This document shows, piece after piece, positions 31,777 through 40,683 of a stretch of DNA of 64,000 nucleotides. This DNA comes from Brenneria rubrifaciens. Lineage in GTDB: Bacteria > Pseudomonadota > Gammaproteobacteria > Enterobacterales > Enterobacteriaceae. Numbering within the stretch: the stretch's first letter is position 1; each line of letters opens with the position of its first letter. The notes below the pieces were generated by a model. The model saw only the letters and a list, made by a program, of their open reading frames with translations. It did not search any database and had not been told where the DNA came from. The DNA is taken from assembly GCF_005484945.1 (NCBI RefSeq), contig NZ_CP034035.1:2418001-2482000 (forward strand). The letters are read 5' to 3'. Position numbers and translations under genes: made by a program.

Positions 31777-32511
31777 ATGTCTTTTTTTTGGTCTGAAAAC
31801 GAAATCATCAACAACACGATAAAAAACTACCTCAATCGAAAGCTAAAGCATTATGGCGATCTGAAATATGCCTACATAATTTTGAGTAAAAAGAACCCTT
31901 CATTGGTCTCGATTATCTCAAACTATCCTCAGGAATGGGTAGAAACCTACAAAGAAAATAATTACCAGCACATTGACCCGGTCATTTTGACGGCGATAAA
32001 CAAGATATCGCCTTTCTCCTGGGACGATAATCTGGTTATCAATTCAAAATTAAGATTCTCGAAGATTTTCAATCTCTCCAGAGAGTATGATATCGTTAAT
32101 GGTTACACCTTTGTGCTTCATGACCACCTCCAAAATCTGGCGGCGCTCTCGATTATGCTCGAAGAATCAGAAAGCGCCGACGTTGAAACCGCCATCGAAG
32201 ACAATAAAGACAAAATACAGATGCTGCTTATCTCAATCCATGAAAAAATCATCTCTCTGTACAGAGAGATGAACCAGGGAAATAGTCACCGATGGGGTGA
32301 TAAAGATATCTTCTCTGATCGAGAGAATGAGATTTTATACTGGGCCAGTATGGGTAAAACCTATCCTGAAATTGCACTGATTTTAGGTATAAAAATAAGT
32401 ACGGTAAAATTTCATATCGGCAACGTCGTCAAAAAGCTGGGCGTCTTAAATGCTAAACACGCCATACGGCTTGGCGTCGAATTGCAGCTAATCAAGCCTC
32501 TTCCTTTTTGA
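31777..32511 (+). CDS. expR: LuxR-family quorum-sensing regulator, ExpR type
   Basis: This 244-residue regulator has an N-terminal acyl-homoserine-lactone-binding domain (about residues 1-160) and a C-terminal LuxR helix-turn-helix (about 175-240). The ligand pocket residues are visible: Trp in [12 protein letters not shown], Asp-Pro in HIDPVIL and Trp in PFSWDDN. The DNA-binding part reads [44 protein letters not shown] in full register with the family. In Pectobacterium such ExpR proteins bind DNA without ligand and are released by AHL. It converges with expI, and their 3' ends overlap by 20 nt, the hallmark arrangement of soft-rot enterobacteria. Which AHL it senses cannot be read from sequence. 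Confidence 0.93.
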   Translation: MSFFWSENEIINNTIKNYLNRKLKHYGDLKYAYIILSKKNPSLVSIISNYPQEWVETYKENNYQHIDPVILTAINKISPFSWDDNLVINSKLRFSKIFNLSREYDIVNGYTFVLHDHLQNLAALSIMLEESESADVETAIEDNKDKIQMLLISIHEKIISLYREMNQGNSHRWGDKDIFSDRENEILYWASMGKTYPEIALILGIKISTVKFHIGNVVKKLGVLNAKHAIRLGVELQLIKPLPF

Positions 32512-33142
32512 TCGGGAACACCAAAGGCCAGTTTTCAAAACTCTCCGGTTCGGTTTTCTTTGACTTCACGATACGCTCAATGAGCGCATGTTGGCTTGCG
32601 CAATCAATTGGTAAGAATAGCAGATAAATATTTTCATTTTTCTCTGACAAACCTTCCCCCACCACAGAAAGACGCCACCCCGAACGTTTCAATATCGTGA
32701 GCATTGAGCGGCTGACAATCGTGTATATACCGTCGTAATGGTAATTTCTGGCATAGTTGATCATAGACAGAAACAGCATTAAACAGACTGGATTGTTATT
32801 CCCTATTAATGCTCTTGCACGTTCCCGGTCGACAAAAAAACGACTGGACTCGATATAATTCCCTTCTGGGATTTTTATTTCATTAAAATAATTAAAAAAT
32901 GTTCCCGTAATCATATTGGGATATTTCATTTCTATCATTCGCACACTACAGACGATAGTTTTATTTTTTACACCCAATATATAATTGGTATTCTCTCCGT
33001 CATATTCATCAAACTCCATCCCATTAATACAATTCACCGACCAGTTTAATCGATCCTTGAACGTTTCTTTGCGTAGAGTAAACAGTTCATCTATTTCTTT
33101 ATTAGAAATCAGATTGAAACTGACATCGAATATTTCTAACAT
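32492..33142 (-). CDS. expI: Acyl-homoserine-lactone synthase, ExpI/CarI type
   Basis: This 216-residue LuxI-family enzyme makes N-acyl-homoserine lactone from S-adenosylmethionine and an acyl carrier. Conserved family residues are visible: Arg and Phe in [12 protein letters not shown], Asp-Glu in [12 protein letters not shown], Arg in CSVRMIEM, Phe in TGTFFNYF, and the [14 protein letters not shown] block with catalytic Glu and Arg. Its ATG has an ideal GGAGG 5 nt upstream (ATAGGAGGGTGA). It is convergent with expR and overlaps it by 20 nt, so expression of the two genes could interfere through antisense transcription. The chain length of the signal is not determined by eye. Confidence 0.95.
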   Translation of the reverse strand: MLEIFDVSFNLISNKEIDELFTLRKETFKDRLNWSVNCINGMEFDEYDGENTNYILGVKNKTIVCSVRMIEMKYPNMITGTFFNYFNEIKIPEGNYIESSRFFVDRERARALIGNNNPVCLMLFLSMINYARNYHYDGIYTIVSRSMLTILKRSGWRLSVVGEGLSEKNENIYLLFLPIDCASQHALIERIVKSKKTEPESFENWPLVFPIKKEEA

Positions 33143-33403
33143 TCACCCTCCTATAAGCGTTTGTTATATCGCAACAGCATCGAATGCGCCCATCCGTCCA
33201 TTATATTAGCGTCTTTATCACGGATTTTTCCAGCACCACTATACTCGATTGTTTTCATTTCAATGCGAACAAATAAGGCAGAACGCGACAGCATAACGCG
33301 CTATAGGCCGGGAGATTGGTCTAAAAGTAAGATGAAACTCGCAGGTTGAAGATGGGGCCTAGATTCAGCGATGAAAAATCCGCTGCCTTTCACGGAGAGC
33401 AAC

Positions 33404-33429
33404 CCAGTCGGCAGGAGACTGCCGACTGG
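33404..33429. terminator. Perfect 11-bp hairpin at the end of the ProC-like gene
   Basis: CCAGTCGGCAG and CTGCCGACTGG pair around a GAGA tetraloop, starting 7 nt beyond the minus-strand stop at 33436. There is no T tract on the minus strand, so it may stabilise the 3' end rather than terminate on its own. Confidence 0.5.
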
Positions 33430-33435
33430 TCAGTA

Positions 33436-34239
33436 TTAGTGAACCTTCGCCAGTTCTGTGGTTCTTTTTACCGCCGCTAATACACTACGCTGCAAACCCG
33501 CGGCAAAATCGCTGTTGTTCAATTCATAAAGCCCATGCATGCCCACCCCGGCAGGTGAGTTATTGATGTCCAGCAACTGACGGGGATGTTTCTTACTGAT
33601 CTTGAGCATTTCAGCCGCGCCAACCAGATTTTCCAACACCACCTGAGTGGCTTGCGCACGCGGCAATCCCGCCAGTACGCCCGCGTCCGTCAAGGACTCG
33701 ATAAAATAGTAAATGTAGTTTGGCCCTGCCACGCCAAAACCGGTAAAGACGTCGATTAACCGCTCGTCCAGATACAAAAATTTGCCGAAACCGGACAGAA
33801 ACGTCTCAATACTCTCCGCACGGGCATGGGCATTGAGCGTCACGCCGCTGTAGCCATAGCCAGTATCCGTCAGGGTATTGGGTATCACCCGCGCGATGGC
33901 CCGCGCCGAACCCAGTAACGACGCCAACTGTTCCAGCGTGACCCCAGCCACAATCGACACCACCGTGCCGTGAGGCGCGGCTTCCCGCTGAATGCGTTTC
34001 GTCACGCCGACAAGATCATCCTGAGGACGCACGCCAATCACCACTAAATCGGCCTGTCTCAGCGCATCCGTCACATCACGCTGCGCGGGCAGTTGATAGG
34101 TTTGGTTTACCGTTTCAATGCGGCCTGCATCGATATCCTCAATACTGATTTGCCCGGCAGTCAGCGTTTTTCGCGTCAGCGAGGCACGAATAATGGCTTC
34201 CGCCATTTGTCCGGCGCCAATAAAATGAACGTTTGCCAT
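33436..34239 (-). CDS. Pyrroline-5-carboxylate reductase-like protein with altered catalytic loop
   Basis: This 267-residue protein has the ProC fold signs: N-terminal NAD(P) site VHFIGAGQMAEAIIRASL, mid-region VVSIVAGVTLEQLASLLG and VIPNTLTDTGYG. ProC reduces pyrroline-5-carboxylate to proline. In true ProC the C-terminal active-site segment reads SPGGTT; here it is SPAGVGMHG, lacking the catalytic Thr. The usual GSSPAY is VAGPNYIYY. It is therefore probably a paralogue acting on another imine or a different substrate. A good site (GGGAGA, 6 nt) precedes the ATG. It lies 47 nt after the VOC gene on the same strand and is likely co-transcribed with it, divergently from the peptide importer. 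Confidence 0.82.
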   Translation of the reverse strand: MANVHFIGAGQMAEAIIRASLTRKTLTAGQISIEDIDAGRIETVNQTYQLPAQRDVTDALRQADLVVIGVRPQDDLVGVTKRIQREAAPHGTVVSIVAGVTLEQLASLLGSARAIARVIPNTLTDTGYGYSGVTLNAHARAESIETFLSGFGKFLYLDERLIDVFTGFGVAGPNYIYYFIESLTDAGVLAGLPRAQATQVVLENLVGAAEMLKISKKHPRQLLDINNSPAGVGMHGLYELNNSDFAAGLQRSVLAAVKRTTELAKVH

Positions 34240-34286
34240 GTAGGTCTCCCGTTAATATTTTATGTGAAATTAACATTAAATAAATA

Positions 34287-35048
34287 TCAAACAAACTGAT
34301 ACTCACCGTCACCAATAATCAGGCTGCGCTGTTTTAATTCAGGGTTGTCAACCTGCAACTGAATCGACGCCAGCCGATTTAATTCGCCAAGCTGAAAAAT
34401 AAACTGCTGCTCGCCAATCAGCAGGTGAGCCGGGTTCTGTTCACTGCTCTGTAAATTAAAGAGATGCTGCCAGTGCGCGGCAACCTGGCGCGGTTGTTTG
34501 ACCGAGAACTGCGCGGATTGGAGGGTCACGCGGCCAGCCGGATGAGGCCGATCGATACCACGCTGCCGGAGTGACCGCAAACGTTCGACGTCCGTCTCGC
34601 CCCACTGAATAATGAAAGGGTACGCAACACCCTGAAAGTCTCCCGTAATGGTGAATATGCGCCATTCAATGAGATTGCCCTGCGCATCTCGGCGTTGTCC
34701 CGTCACGATTGGGGAAAGCGCCAGATCGTACTGCCGGAGCGCGGCGTAGCTGGCGTCAATATCATCACTGCGCAGGGCGATGCGATGCAATATCTGCTGT
34801 TGCGGCAAGAAGGTTTGCGCGTCCCGTGACAACAAGAAGCTGTCCCGGGCGGCGGCCAGTTCATCCGCATCGCGGATGCCCAAAAACTCAATATAGGTCA
34901 GACCGAAATAGCTCAGCGCATTATGGGTTCCCCACCCCGGATGGGCGCCGCCGGGAAACGCCGCCAGTTGGCGGTCGGTAAACGCCGACACAGCATCATC
35001 CAGATTATTCACATAATGAACCACGTGATCCCACAGTAGATTTGCCAT
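34287..35048 (-). CDS. VOC/glyoxalase-like domain protein
   Basis: This 253-residue protein begins LLWDHVVHYVNNLDDAVSAF with a later GAHPGWGTHNALSYFGLTYIEFLGI, which fits the glyoxalase-like (Glyoxalase_3, PF13468) branch of the vicinal-oxygen-chelate superfamily. His in WDHVVHY and Glu in YIEFLG are candidate metal ligands. The reaction is unknown. It is the first gene of a two-gene unit with the ProC-like reductase and is divergent from the peptide-type ABC importer, so a shared substrate or regulator is plausible but unproven. The start has AAGGG upstream. Confidence 0.8.
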   Translation of the reverse strand: MANLLWDHVVHYVNNLDDAVSAFTDRQLAAFPGGAHPGWGTHNALSYFGLTYIEFLGIRDADELAAARDSFLLSRDAQTFLPQQQILHRIALRSDDIDASYAALRQYDLALSPIVTGQRRDAQGNLIEWRIFTITGDFQGVAYPFIIQWGETDVERLRSLRQRGIDRPHPAGRVTLQSAQFSVKQPRQVAAHWQHLFNLQSSEQNPAHLLIGEQQFIFQLGELNRLASIQLQVDNPELKQRSLIIGDGEYQFV

Positions 35049-35333
35049 AAAAAACCCTTAGATACGGATATATTAAGGTCTACCTCTTAATTCAGCAGCC
35101 GATGTTGCGCCTGCGCTCTCGAAATAGACAAGACGGCGACATTAGAAATTTAATTACCGCTTTTGGTTAGTGATTTATTTATATTAGCTTTACCGGAAAA
35201 TAGATATATCAAACTCTCACTTTACATATATCAATAATACAATGTGATAGAATAAATCATCATTTTACTCATATTTATCTCTGACATTATTCTTTTGCCC
35301 TTATTGGCTTATTCGCCTTTCACCGGGGTCTTT

Positions 35334-36965
35334 ATGAATATTTCACGCAGACAATTGCTAATCTCTTCCGCGGCTATGACGGCCACTTTGCCTTTCACCT
35401 CTTTTCTCTCAGCCGCGCAAGGCAAGACGGCTTCCAACGTCCTGCCCGGCACGCCCATCAAAGGCGGCACGCTTGGGGTTCATTTGGCCTCGGAACAACG
35501 CATTCTCAACCCGGCTCTGCGGGCGTCCACCGGCGTTTATATCGTTACCAGCAAAATCATCGAGTCGCTGGTCGATTTAGATGCGCATGGCAACGTCGTT
35601 CCGCAACTGGCAACCGAATGGCACGCCACGCCGGATGGCAAGACCATTACGTTCAAACTGCGCGAGCAGGTGAAATGGCACGACGGCAGGCCGTTTACCG
35701 CCAAAGACGTGCAGTACAATGCGCTGGTGTTATGGAAGCGGCAGCTTAATTACAGCACCGCGCTGCAACAGTATCTGGACGCGGTGGATACGCCGGACGA
35801 ACATACCGCCGTGTTCCGTTACTCACGCCCGATGCCGATTGAACTGCTGCTGCGGGCGCTGGCCGATCTCGGCTATGTCGTCCCCCGTCATCTCTATGAA
35901 AATACCAACATTCTGGAAAACCCGGCCAATACCGCCCCTATCGGCACCGGGCCGTTCAAATTCGTCCAATATGAACGGGGTCAGTACATCATCGCCACCC
36001 GCAACCCGGATTACTGGCGTCAGGATCAGCCCTATGTTGAACGGATTGTCTGGCGCATTATCACCGATAAATCCGCCGCGGCCGCCGCGCTGGAGACCGG
36101 GCAACTCCAGCTCAGCGCTTACTCTCAGCTTTCACTGGCGGATCTGGATCGGCTGAAGAAACACCCGGATTTTGACGTCACCACGCAAGGTTCAGAAGCG
36201 AACGTCTTTAATAACACGCTGGAATTCAATTTTCGACGCAAGGAGATCGCGGACGTGCGGGTCAGACGCGCCATCGCCCATGCCATTGATGTAGCGTTCT
36301 TTATCGAAAACTTTTTATATGGTCAGGGTAAACCGGCGACCGGGATGATTCCCTCCACCTCCACGCCGTTTTACCCGGTCGACAGCAAACCGCCCTACCC
36401 GTTCGATCGTAAGAGATCGCAAGCCCTGCTGGACGAAGCCGGCTATCCGCGTCAGGCCAACGGCGAGCGTTTTAAGCTGACACTGGTTCCCATTACCAAC
36501 GGGGAAGACGTCACGCTGTTCGCGACCTTTATCCAACAGGCGCTGTCGGAAGTGGGTATCCGAGTGGATATCACCAACTTCGACTATGCGGGCTCGCTGT
36601 CTGCGGTTTACAAGGAGCATAACTTTGATATCGCCACCGGCTGGCATCAATACCGGGGCGATCCGGCGGTATCGACTACCGTTTGGTTACGTTCGGGCAG
36701 CCCGGAAGGATCGCCGTGGACCAACCAGTACGGCTGGCAATCCGACGTGGTGGATAAACTGATCGACGATGCCGCTTCGGAAATCGATCCCGTCAAGCGC
36801 CGCGCACTGTACGCGCAACTGGTGGCGGAAGCGAACGAACAATTCCCGGTGTGGTTCGTAACCGAACGCCAGTTTTACAGTGTCGTGAACAAAAAACTGA
36901 AAAATGCGCTCAACACATCGCGCTGGCCATCCGGCAGTTGGCATGACGCCTGGCTGGAGGCTTGA
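35334..36965 (+). CDS. Periplasmic oligopeptide/dipeptide-type binding protein with Tat-like signal
   Basis: This is a ~543-residue class II (DppA/OppA-like) solute-binding protein. From the ATG at 35334 it begins MNISRRQLLISSAAM, a twin-arginine export signal, with cleavage likely after SAAQG. Family features include GGTLGVHLASEQRILNPAL near the mature start, LVDLDAHGNVVPQLATEWH, and KLREQVKWHDGRPFTAKDV, the SBP_bac_5 signature. The longer frame from a TTG at 35295 would bury the signal. It is the first gene of a five-gene-like run with the permeases, ATPase and MFS. The ligand could be peptides, opines or other amine compounds. Confidence 0.9.
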   Translation: MNISRRQLLISSAAMTATLPFTSFLSAAQGKTASNVLPGTPIKGGTLGVHLASEQRILNPALRASTGVYIVTSKIIESLVDLDAHGNVVPQLATEWHATPDGKTITFKLREQVKWHDGRPFTAKDVQYNALVLWKRQLNYSTALQQYLDAVDTPDEHTAVFRYSRPMPIELLLRALADLGYVVPRHLYENTNILENPANTAPIGTGPFKFVQYERGQYIIATRNPDYWRQDQPYVERIVWRIITDKSAAAAALETGQLQLSAYSQLSLADLDRLKKHPDFDVTTQGSEANVFNNTLEFNFRRKEIADVRVRRAIAHAIDVAFFIENFLYGQGKPATGMIPSTSTPFYPVDSKPPYPFDRKRSQALLDEAGYPRQANGERFKLTLVPITNGEDVTLFATFIQQALSEVGIRVDITNFDYAGSLSAVYKEHNFDIATGWHQYRGDPAVSTTVWLRSGSPEGSPWTNQYGWQSDVVDKLIDDAASEIDPVKRRALYAQLVAEANEQFPVWFVTERQFYSVVNKKLKNALNTSRWPSGSWHDAWLEA

Positions 36966-36970
36966 GCGGG

Positions 36971-37954
36971 ATGAAATCATTACTGCTCGCGGGCCGTCGG
37001 CTGGCGTCGGCGATCCCGGCCTTGCTGATTATTCTGACCGGACTGTTTCTGCTGTTACAGTTGGCGCCAGGAGATACGGTGGATGCGCTGGTGGCGCAGA
37101 TGGGCGGCGGCGATCCCACCATGATTGAGGCGTTACGTCGTTATTATGCGCTCGATCAGTCTACCGCTCTGCGGTTGGGCGATTACCTGTGGCGGCTGAC
37201 GCATCTGGATTTGGGGCAGTCGGCCATTTATGGCAAACCCGTTGCGGACGTCATTCTGGCGCGTCTGCCCGTCACGCTGCTGCTGATGGCAACCTCGCTG
37301 GCGCTGGCGGTTGCCGCAGGTATGGCGTTGGGGATTATCGCCGCACGGCAGGTCAATCGCTGGCCGGATACGCTGATTTCGCTGCTGGGGCTGATTTTTT
37401 ACTCCACGCCTTCTTTTTGGTTTGGTCTGATGGGGATTTTCCTGTTCTCCATCTATCTCGACTGGCTGCCTTCGGGCGGCTTTGAAACCCTCGCCAGCGG
37501 CTTGACCGGTATCGACCGCATTCTGGATATCGCCCGGCACCTGATACTCCCGACCTTGACGCTGGCGCTGATTTTTCTCGCTGTCTATCTGCGCATCATG
37601 CGCGCCTCCATGCTGGAAGTCGCCACGCTGGATTTCGTGCGTACCGCCCGAGCTAAAGGGCTTAGCGAATACCGCATTGTAGTGAGACATATTCTGCGCA
37701 ACGCGCTACTGCCGCTGATCACGCTGATTGGGTTACAGGCTGGCACCATGTTGGGCGGCTCGGTGGTGGTGGAAAGCGTTTTCGCCCTGCCCGGACTTGG
37801 CCGACTGGCCTACGAATCCGTGATGCAACGCGATCTCAATACGCTGTTAGGCGTGGTGTTTGTCTCCGCGTTGCTGGTGATTGGGATCAATTTTTTGGTG
37901 GACCTGCTTTATGCCAGGCTCGACCCGCGTATTTCAAGTGAGCAGTTCAGGTGA
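36971..37954 (+). CDS. Peptide-type ABC importer permease 1 (DppB/OppB family)
   Basis: This ~327-residue inner-membrane permease has six predicted helices. The first ends in LLLQLAPGDTVDAL, typical of DppB-like proteins. The cytoplasmic loop contains DFVRTARAKGLSEYRIVVRHILRNAL, the EAA motif that contacts the ATPase. The ATG at 36971 has GGAGG 10 nt upstream; the frame could extend to a TTG at 36962. It starts 5 nt after the binding-protein stop and lies 6 nt before the second permease, a tight operon. Confidence 0.92.
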   Translation: MKSLLLAGRRLASAIPALLIILTGLFLLLQLAPGDTVDALVAQMGGGDPTMIEALRRYYALDQSTALRLGDYLWRLTHLDLGQSAIYGKPVADVILARLPVTLLLMATSLALAVAAGMALGIIAARQVNRWPDTLISLLGLIFYSTPSFWFGLMGIFLFSIYLDWLPSGGFETLASGLTGIDRILDIARHLILPTLTLALIFLAVYLRIMRASMLEVATLDFVRTARAKGLSEYRIVVRHILRNALLPLITLIGLQAGTMLGGSVVVESVFALPGLGRLAYESVMQRDLNTLLGVVFVSALLVIGINFLVDLLYARLDPRISSEQFR

Positions 37955-37960
37955 ACAGTC

Positions 37961-38794
37961 ATGCGCCATTTTTTTAAACGTTACGCCCGCAATCCCGCGG
38001 CCCTTTTTGGCCTGATGCTGCTACTGGTGGTTATCGGCATGGCACTCAGCGCCAATTTCTTTTTCCCTGAAAATCCGCTGCGGCTGGCCGGCAGGCCGCT
38101 TCAGTGGCCGTTGAATAACCCGCGCTTCCTGCTTGGCACCGACCATTCGGGACGTGACATCGCCGCACAGATTTTCCACGGCGCCCGCATCTCGCTGACC
38201 CTCGGCCTGGTCGCTACCGTCATCGCCATTATTATCGGTATCGTGGTCGGCGCACTGTCAGGGTTCTACGGCGGGATCATTGACGATATTCTGATGCGGC
38301 TAACCGAAGCGTTCCAGATCCTGCCTAATTTCCTGCTGTTGCTGGTATTGGTGGCGGTGTTCGGCTCGACGCTGCCTACTGTGATACTGGCGATTGGCAT
38401 TGTCTCGTGGCCGCCCGCCGCCCGTCTGACCCGCGCCGAATTCATGTCGCTGCGACAACGTGAATTCGTCCAGGCCGCGCGCGTGCTGGGCATGCGCGAT
38501 ATGCCGATCGTCTTTCGTGAAATTCTGCCCAACGCGCTCCCCCCCATCGTGGTGTACGCCAGCGTGATTATGGCGGTCGCCATTCTGCTGGAAAGCGCGT
38601 TGGCATTTCTCAATTTATCCGATCCCAACGTCCCCTCCTGGGGCAATCTGATTGGCGGCGGGCGGAGCGTACTCCGTCAGGAGTGGTACGTTTCCGCCAT
38701 TCCCGGCATTGCCATTCTCCTGACTGTGCTGTCCGTCTCGCTGGTTGGACAGGGACTCAATGACGCGCTGAACCCGAGGCTGAAAAACCGATGA
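37961..38794 (+). CDS. Peptide-type ABC importer permease 2 (DppC/OppC family)
   Basis: This 277-residue permease has an N-terminal helix (NPAALFGLMLLLVVIGMAL) and the LLGTDHSGRDIAAQIFHGARISL segment that marks the DppC/OppC family. The EAA loop is EFVQAARVLGMRDMPIVFREILPNALP. It forms the channel with the preceding permease. The 3' end overlaps the ATPase gene start as ATGA, implying translational coupling. Confidence 0.92.
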   Translation: MRHFFKRYARNPAALFGLMLLLVVIGMALSANFFFPENPLRLAGRPLQWPLNNPRFLLGTDHSGRDIAAQIFHGARISLTLGLVATVIAIIIGIVVGALSGFYGGIIDDILMRLTEAFQILPNFLLLLVLVAVFGSTLPTVILAIGIVSWPPAARLTRAEFMSLRQREFVQAARVLGMRDMPIVFREILPNALPPIVVYASVIMAVAILLESALAFLNLSDPNVPSWGNLIGGGRSVLRQEWYVSAIPGIAILLTVLSVSLVGQGLNDALNPRLKNR

Positions 38795-40422
38795 ACCCCG
38801 TGCTGATGAACCCATTGTTATCGATTAACCATCTCAGCGTCGCTTTGCCGGCCGACGCCGATCGGCAGTGGGCGCTGCGCCACGTCTCACTCGACCTGTA
38901 TGCCAACGAAATCCTGTGCGTGGTGGGGGAAAGCGGTTCGGGGAAATCCATGACCGCCAGCGCCATCATGGGGCTATTACCCGATCGGGTGCGACCGGCG
39001 GAAGGGAGTATTGAGTTTGAAGGACGCGACTTGTTGCGTCTAACGGAACACGATCTGCGACAGTTGCGCGGCGCGCGCATCGGGATGATTTTTCAAGATC
39101 CGATGACGGCCCTGAATCCGTTGCACAGGGTGGGCGACCAGATTGCCGAAATGTTTCTCGCCCATCAGCCCGGGCTGGCGCGGCGCGACCTGAACGCCAA
39201 AGTGAATCAGCTACTGGCCGATGTCCGCCTCCCCGATCCGCTGACCGCCGCGCGAGCATATCCTCATCAACTCTCCGGGGGACAGCGTCAGCGCGTGATG
39301 ATCGCAATGGCGCTGGCGCTTGAACCACAAGTGTTGATCGCCGACGAACCGACCACCGCGCTTGATGTCACGACGCAGGCGCAGATTCTCCAACTGATTC
39401 GCGAGTTGCAACAGCGCAAGGGCACCGCGGTGTTGTTTATCACCCATGACTTTGGGGTGGTGGCCGATATTGCCGATCGGGTGGCGGTGATGCAGCATGG
39501 TCAACTGGTGGAACAAGGGCCGGCCAGCCGCGTGCTCTATGCGCCACAACATGACTATACCCGCGCGTTGATCGCCGCCGTGCCCGCGTTGCATCCGGCC
39601 GCGCCGCGCCATGCCGCGAACCATCCGCCGATTCTGAAGTTGAAAAACCTGACCAAAACCTTCCGCCAGTCGGAATGGTTCAGTCGCAATAAACGCGTCG
39701 TCAACGCCGTGCAGGATGTCAGCCTTGAGTTGCCGCAAGGCAGCACGCTGGGCATAGTCGGGGAAAGCGGCTCAGGAAAATCAACGCTGGCGCGCTGTAT
39801 CGTGCGGCTGTACCAGCCTGACGCGGGCGAAATGCATTTTGCCGATCGTGAACTGACGACCATGCCTCCTCAGAGGCTGCGGGAATACCGCCGCCATATT
39901 CAGATGGTGTTTCAGGACCCTTTCGCCTCCCTGAACCCCAGACAGAAAGTGGGCGAAATTGTCGCCAAAGGCTTGCTGATACAGGGCGTCCCGCGCAATA
40001 AGGCGCAAGAAAAGGTCAACGCGTTATTTGCCCTGGTCGGCCTTGATCCCGCCGCCGTTCATCGCTACCCGCACGAATTCTCCGGCGGTCAGCGTCAGCG
40101 TATCGGGCTGGCGCGCGCGTTGGCTGTGGAACCGAAGATTCTGGTGGCCGACGAACCCGTTTCCGCGCTGGACGTATCGGTACAGGCACAGGTACTGGCG
40201 CTATTGGCGGAATTGCGTGAACGCCTGGGGCTGTCTTTGATATTCATTACCCATGATTTGCGCGTTGCGGCTCAGGTTTGCGACCGCATTATTGTGATGA
40301 AGTCAGGCCGCATCGTGGAGCAAGGTCTTACCCAACAGGTGTTCCAGCACCCACGGCACGCCTACACACAACAGTTAATTGCGGCTATCCCTGGGCGGGA
40401 ATGGCAGGCTCCCGCCCCCTGA
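38791..40422 (+). CDS. Fused double ATPase of the peptide-type ABC importer (DppD-DppF fusion)
   Basis: This 543-residue protein carries two complete ABC cassettes. The first has [25 protein letters not shown] and [12 protein letters not shown]. The second has [25 protein letters not shown] and [12 protein letters not shown]. Each is followed by the oligopeptide-transporter C-terminal extension. Such fused pairs (as in YejF and GsiA) energise class II peptide importers and are normally two separate proteins in Dpp and Opp systems. GAGG lies about 10 nt upstream of the ATG. It is last of the tightly packed importer genes; the MFS gene follows after 261 nt. Confidence 0.93.
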   Translation: MNPVLMNPLLSINHLSVALPADADRQWALRHVSLDLYANEILCVVGESGSGKSMTASAIMGLLPDRVRPAEGSIEFEGRDLLRLTEHDLRQLRGARIGMIFQDPMTALNPLHRVGDQIAEMFLAHQPGLARRDLNAKVNQLLADVRLPDPLTAARAYPHQLSGGQRQRVMIAMALALEPQVLIADEPTTALDVTTQAQILQLIRELQQRKGTAVLFITHDFGVVADIADRVAVMQHGQLVEQGPASRVLYAPQHDYTRALIAAVPALHPAAPRHAANHPPILKLKNLTKTFRQSEWFSRNKRVVNAVQDVSLELPQGSTLGIVGESGSGKSTLARCIVRLYQPDAGEMHFADRELTTMPPQRLREYRRHIQMVFQDPFASLNPRQKVGEIVAKGLLIQGVPRNKAQEKVNALFALVGLDPAAVHRYPHEFSGGQRQRIGLARALAVEPKILVADEPVSALDVSVQAQVLALLAELRERLGLSLIFITHDLRVAAQVCDRIIVMKSGRIVEQGLTQQVFQHPRHAYTQQLIAAIPGREWQAPAP

Positions 40423-40683
40423 TTTTTCTGCCGCGGTTCGGGGAGGTGCCGCCGCCCGGAAAAAGCGGCCGGGATAAAGGGTTTAGCATTGTGTAAACCG
40501 ATAAAAGCATTGCTTATACAGGCCGCCTGGCAAAATAATAGAGAGCTGTTGATAGTGCGGGTCTGTGCGACCGCACATTGGTCAAGGATGGCGGTGGCGT
40601 TATTGAGTCCCCGATCGCGGCACACCGCCCGGCAATCACCCGTCATGCCTTCGTAAGCCACTCGCTTTAACGGATAACATGTT

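Noticed and set aside
33143..33435. Lux box upstream of expI
   Set aside because: No convincing dyad of the 20-bp lux-box type was found by eye near the expI promoter.
33436..34239. Naming the reductase proC
   Set aside because: The SPGGTT catalytic loop is replaced, so a housekeeping ProC function is doubtful.
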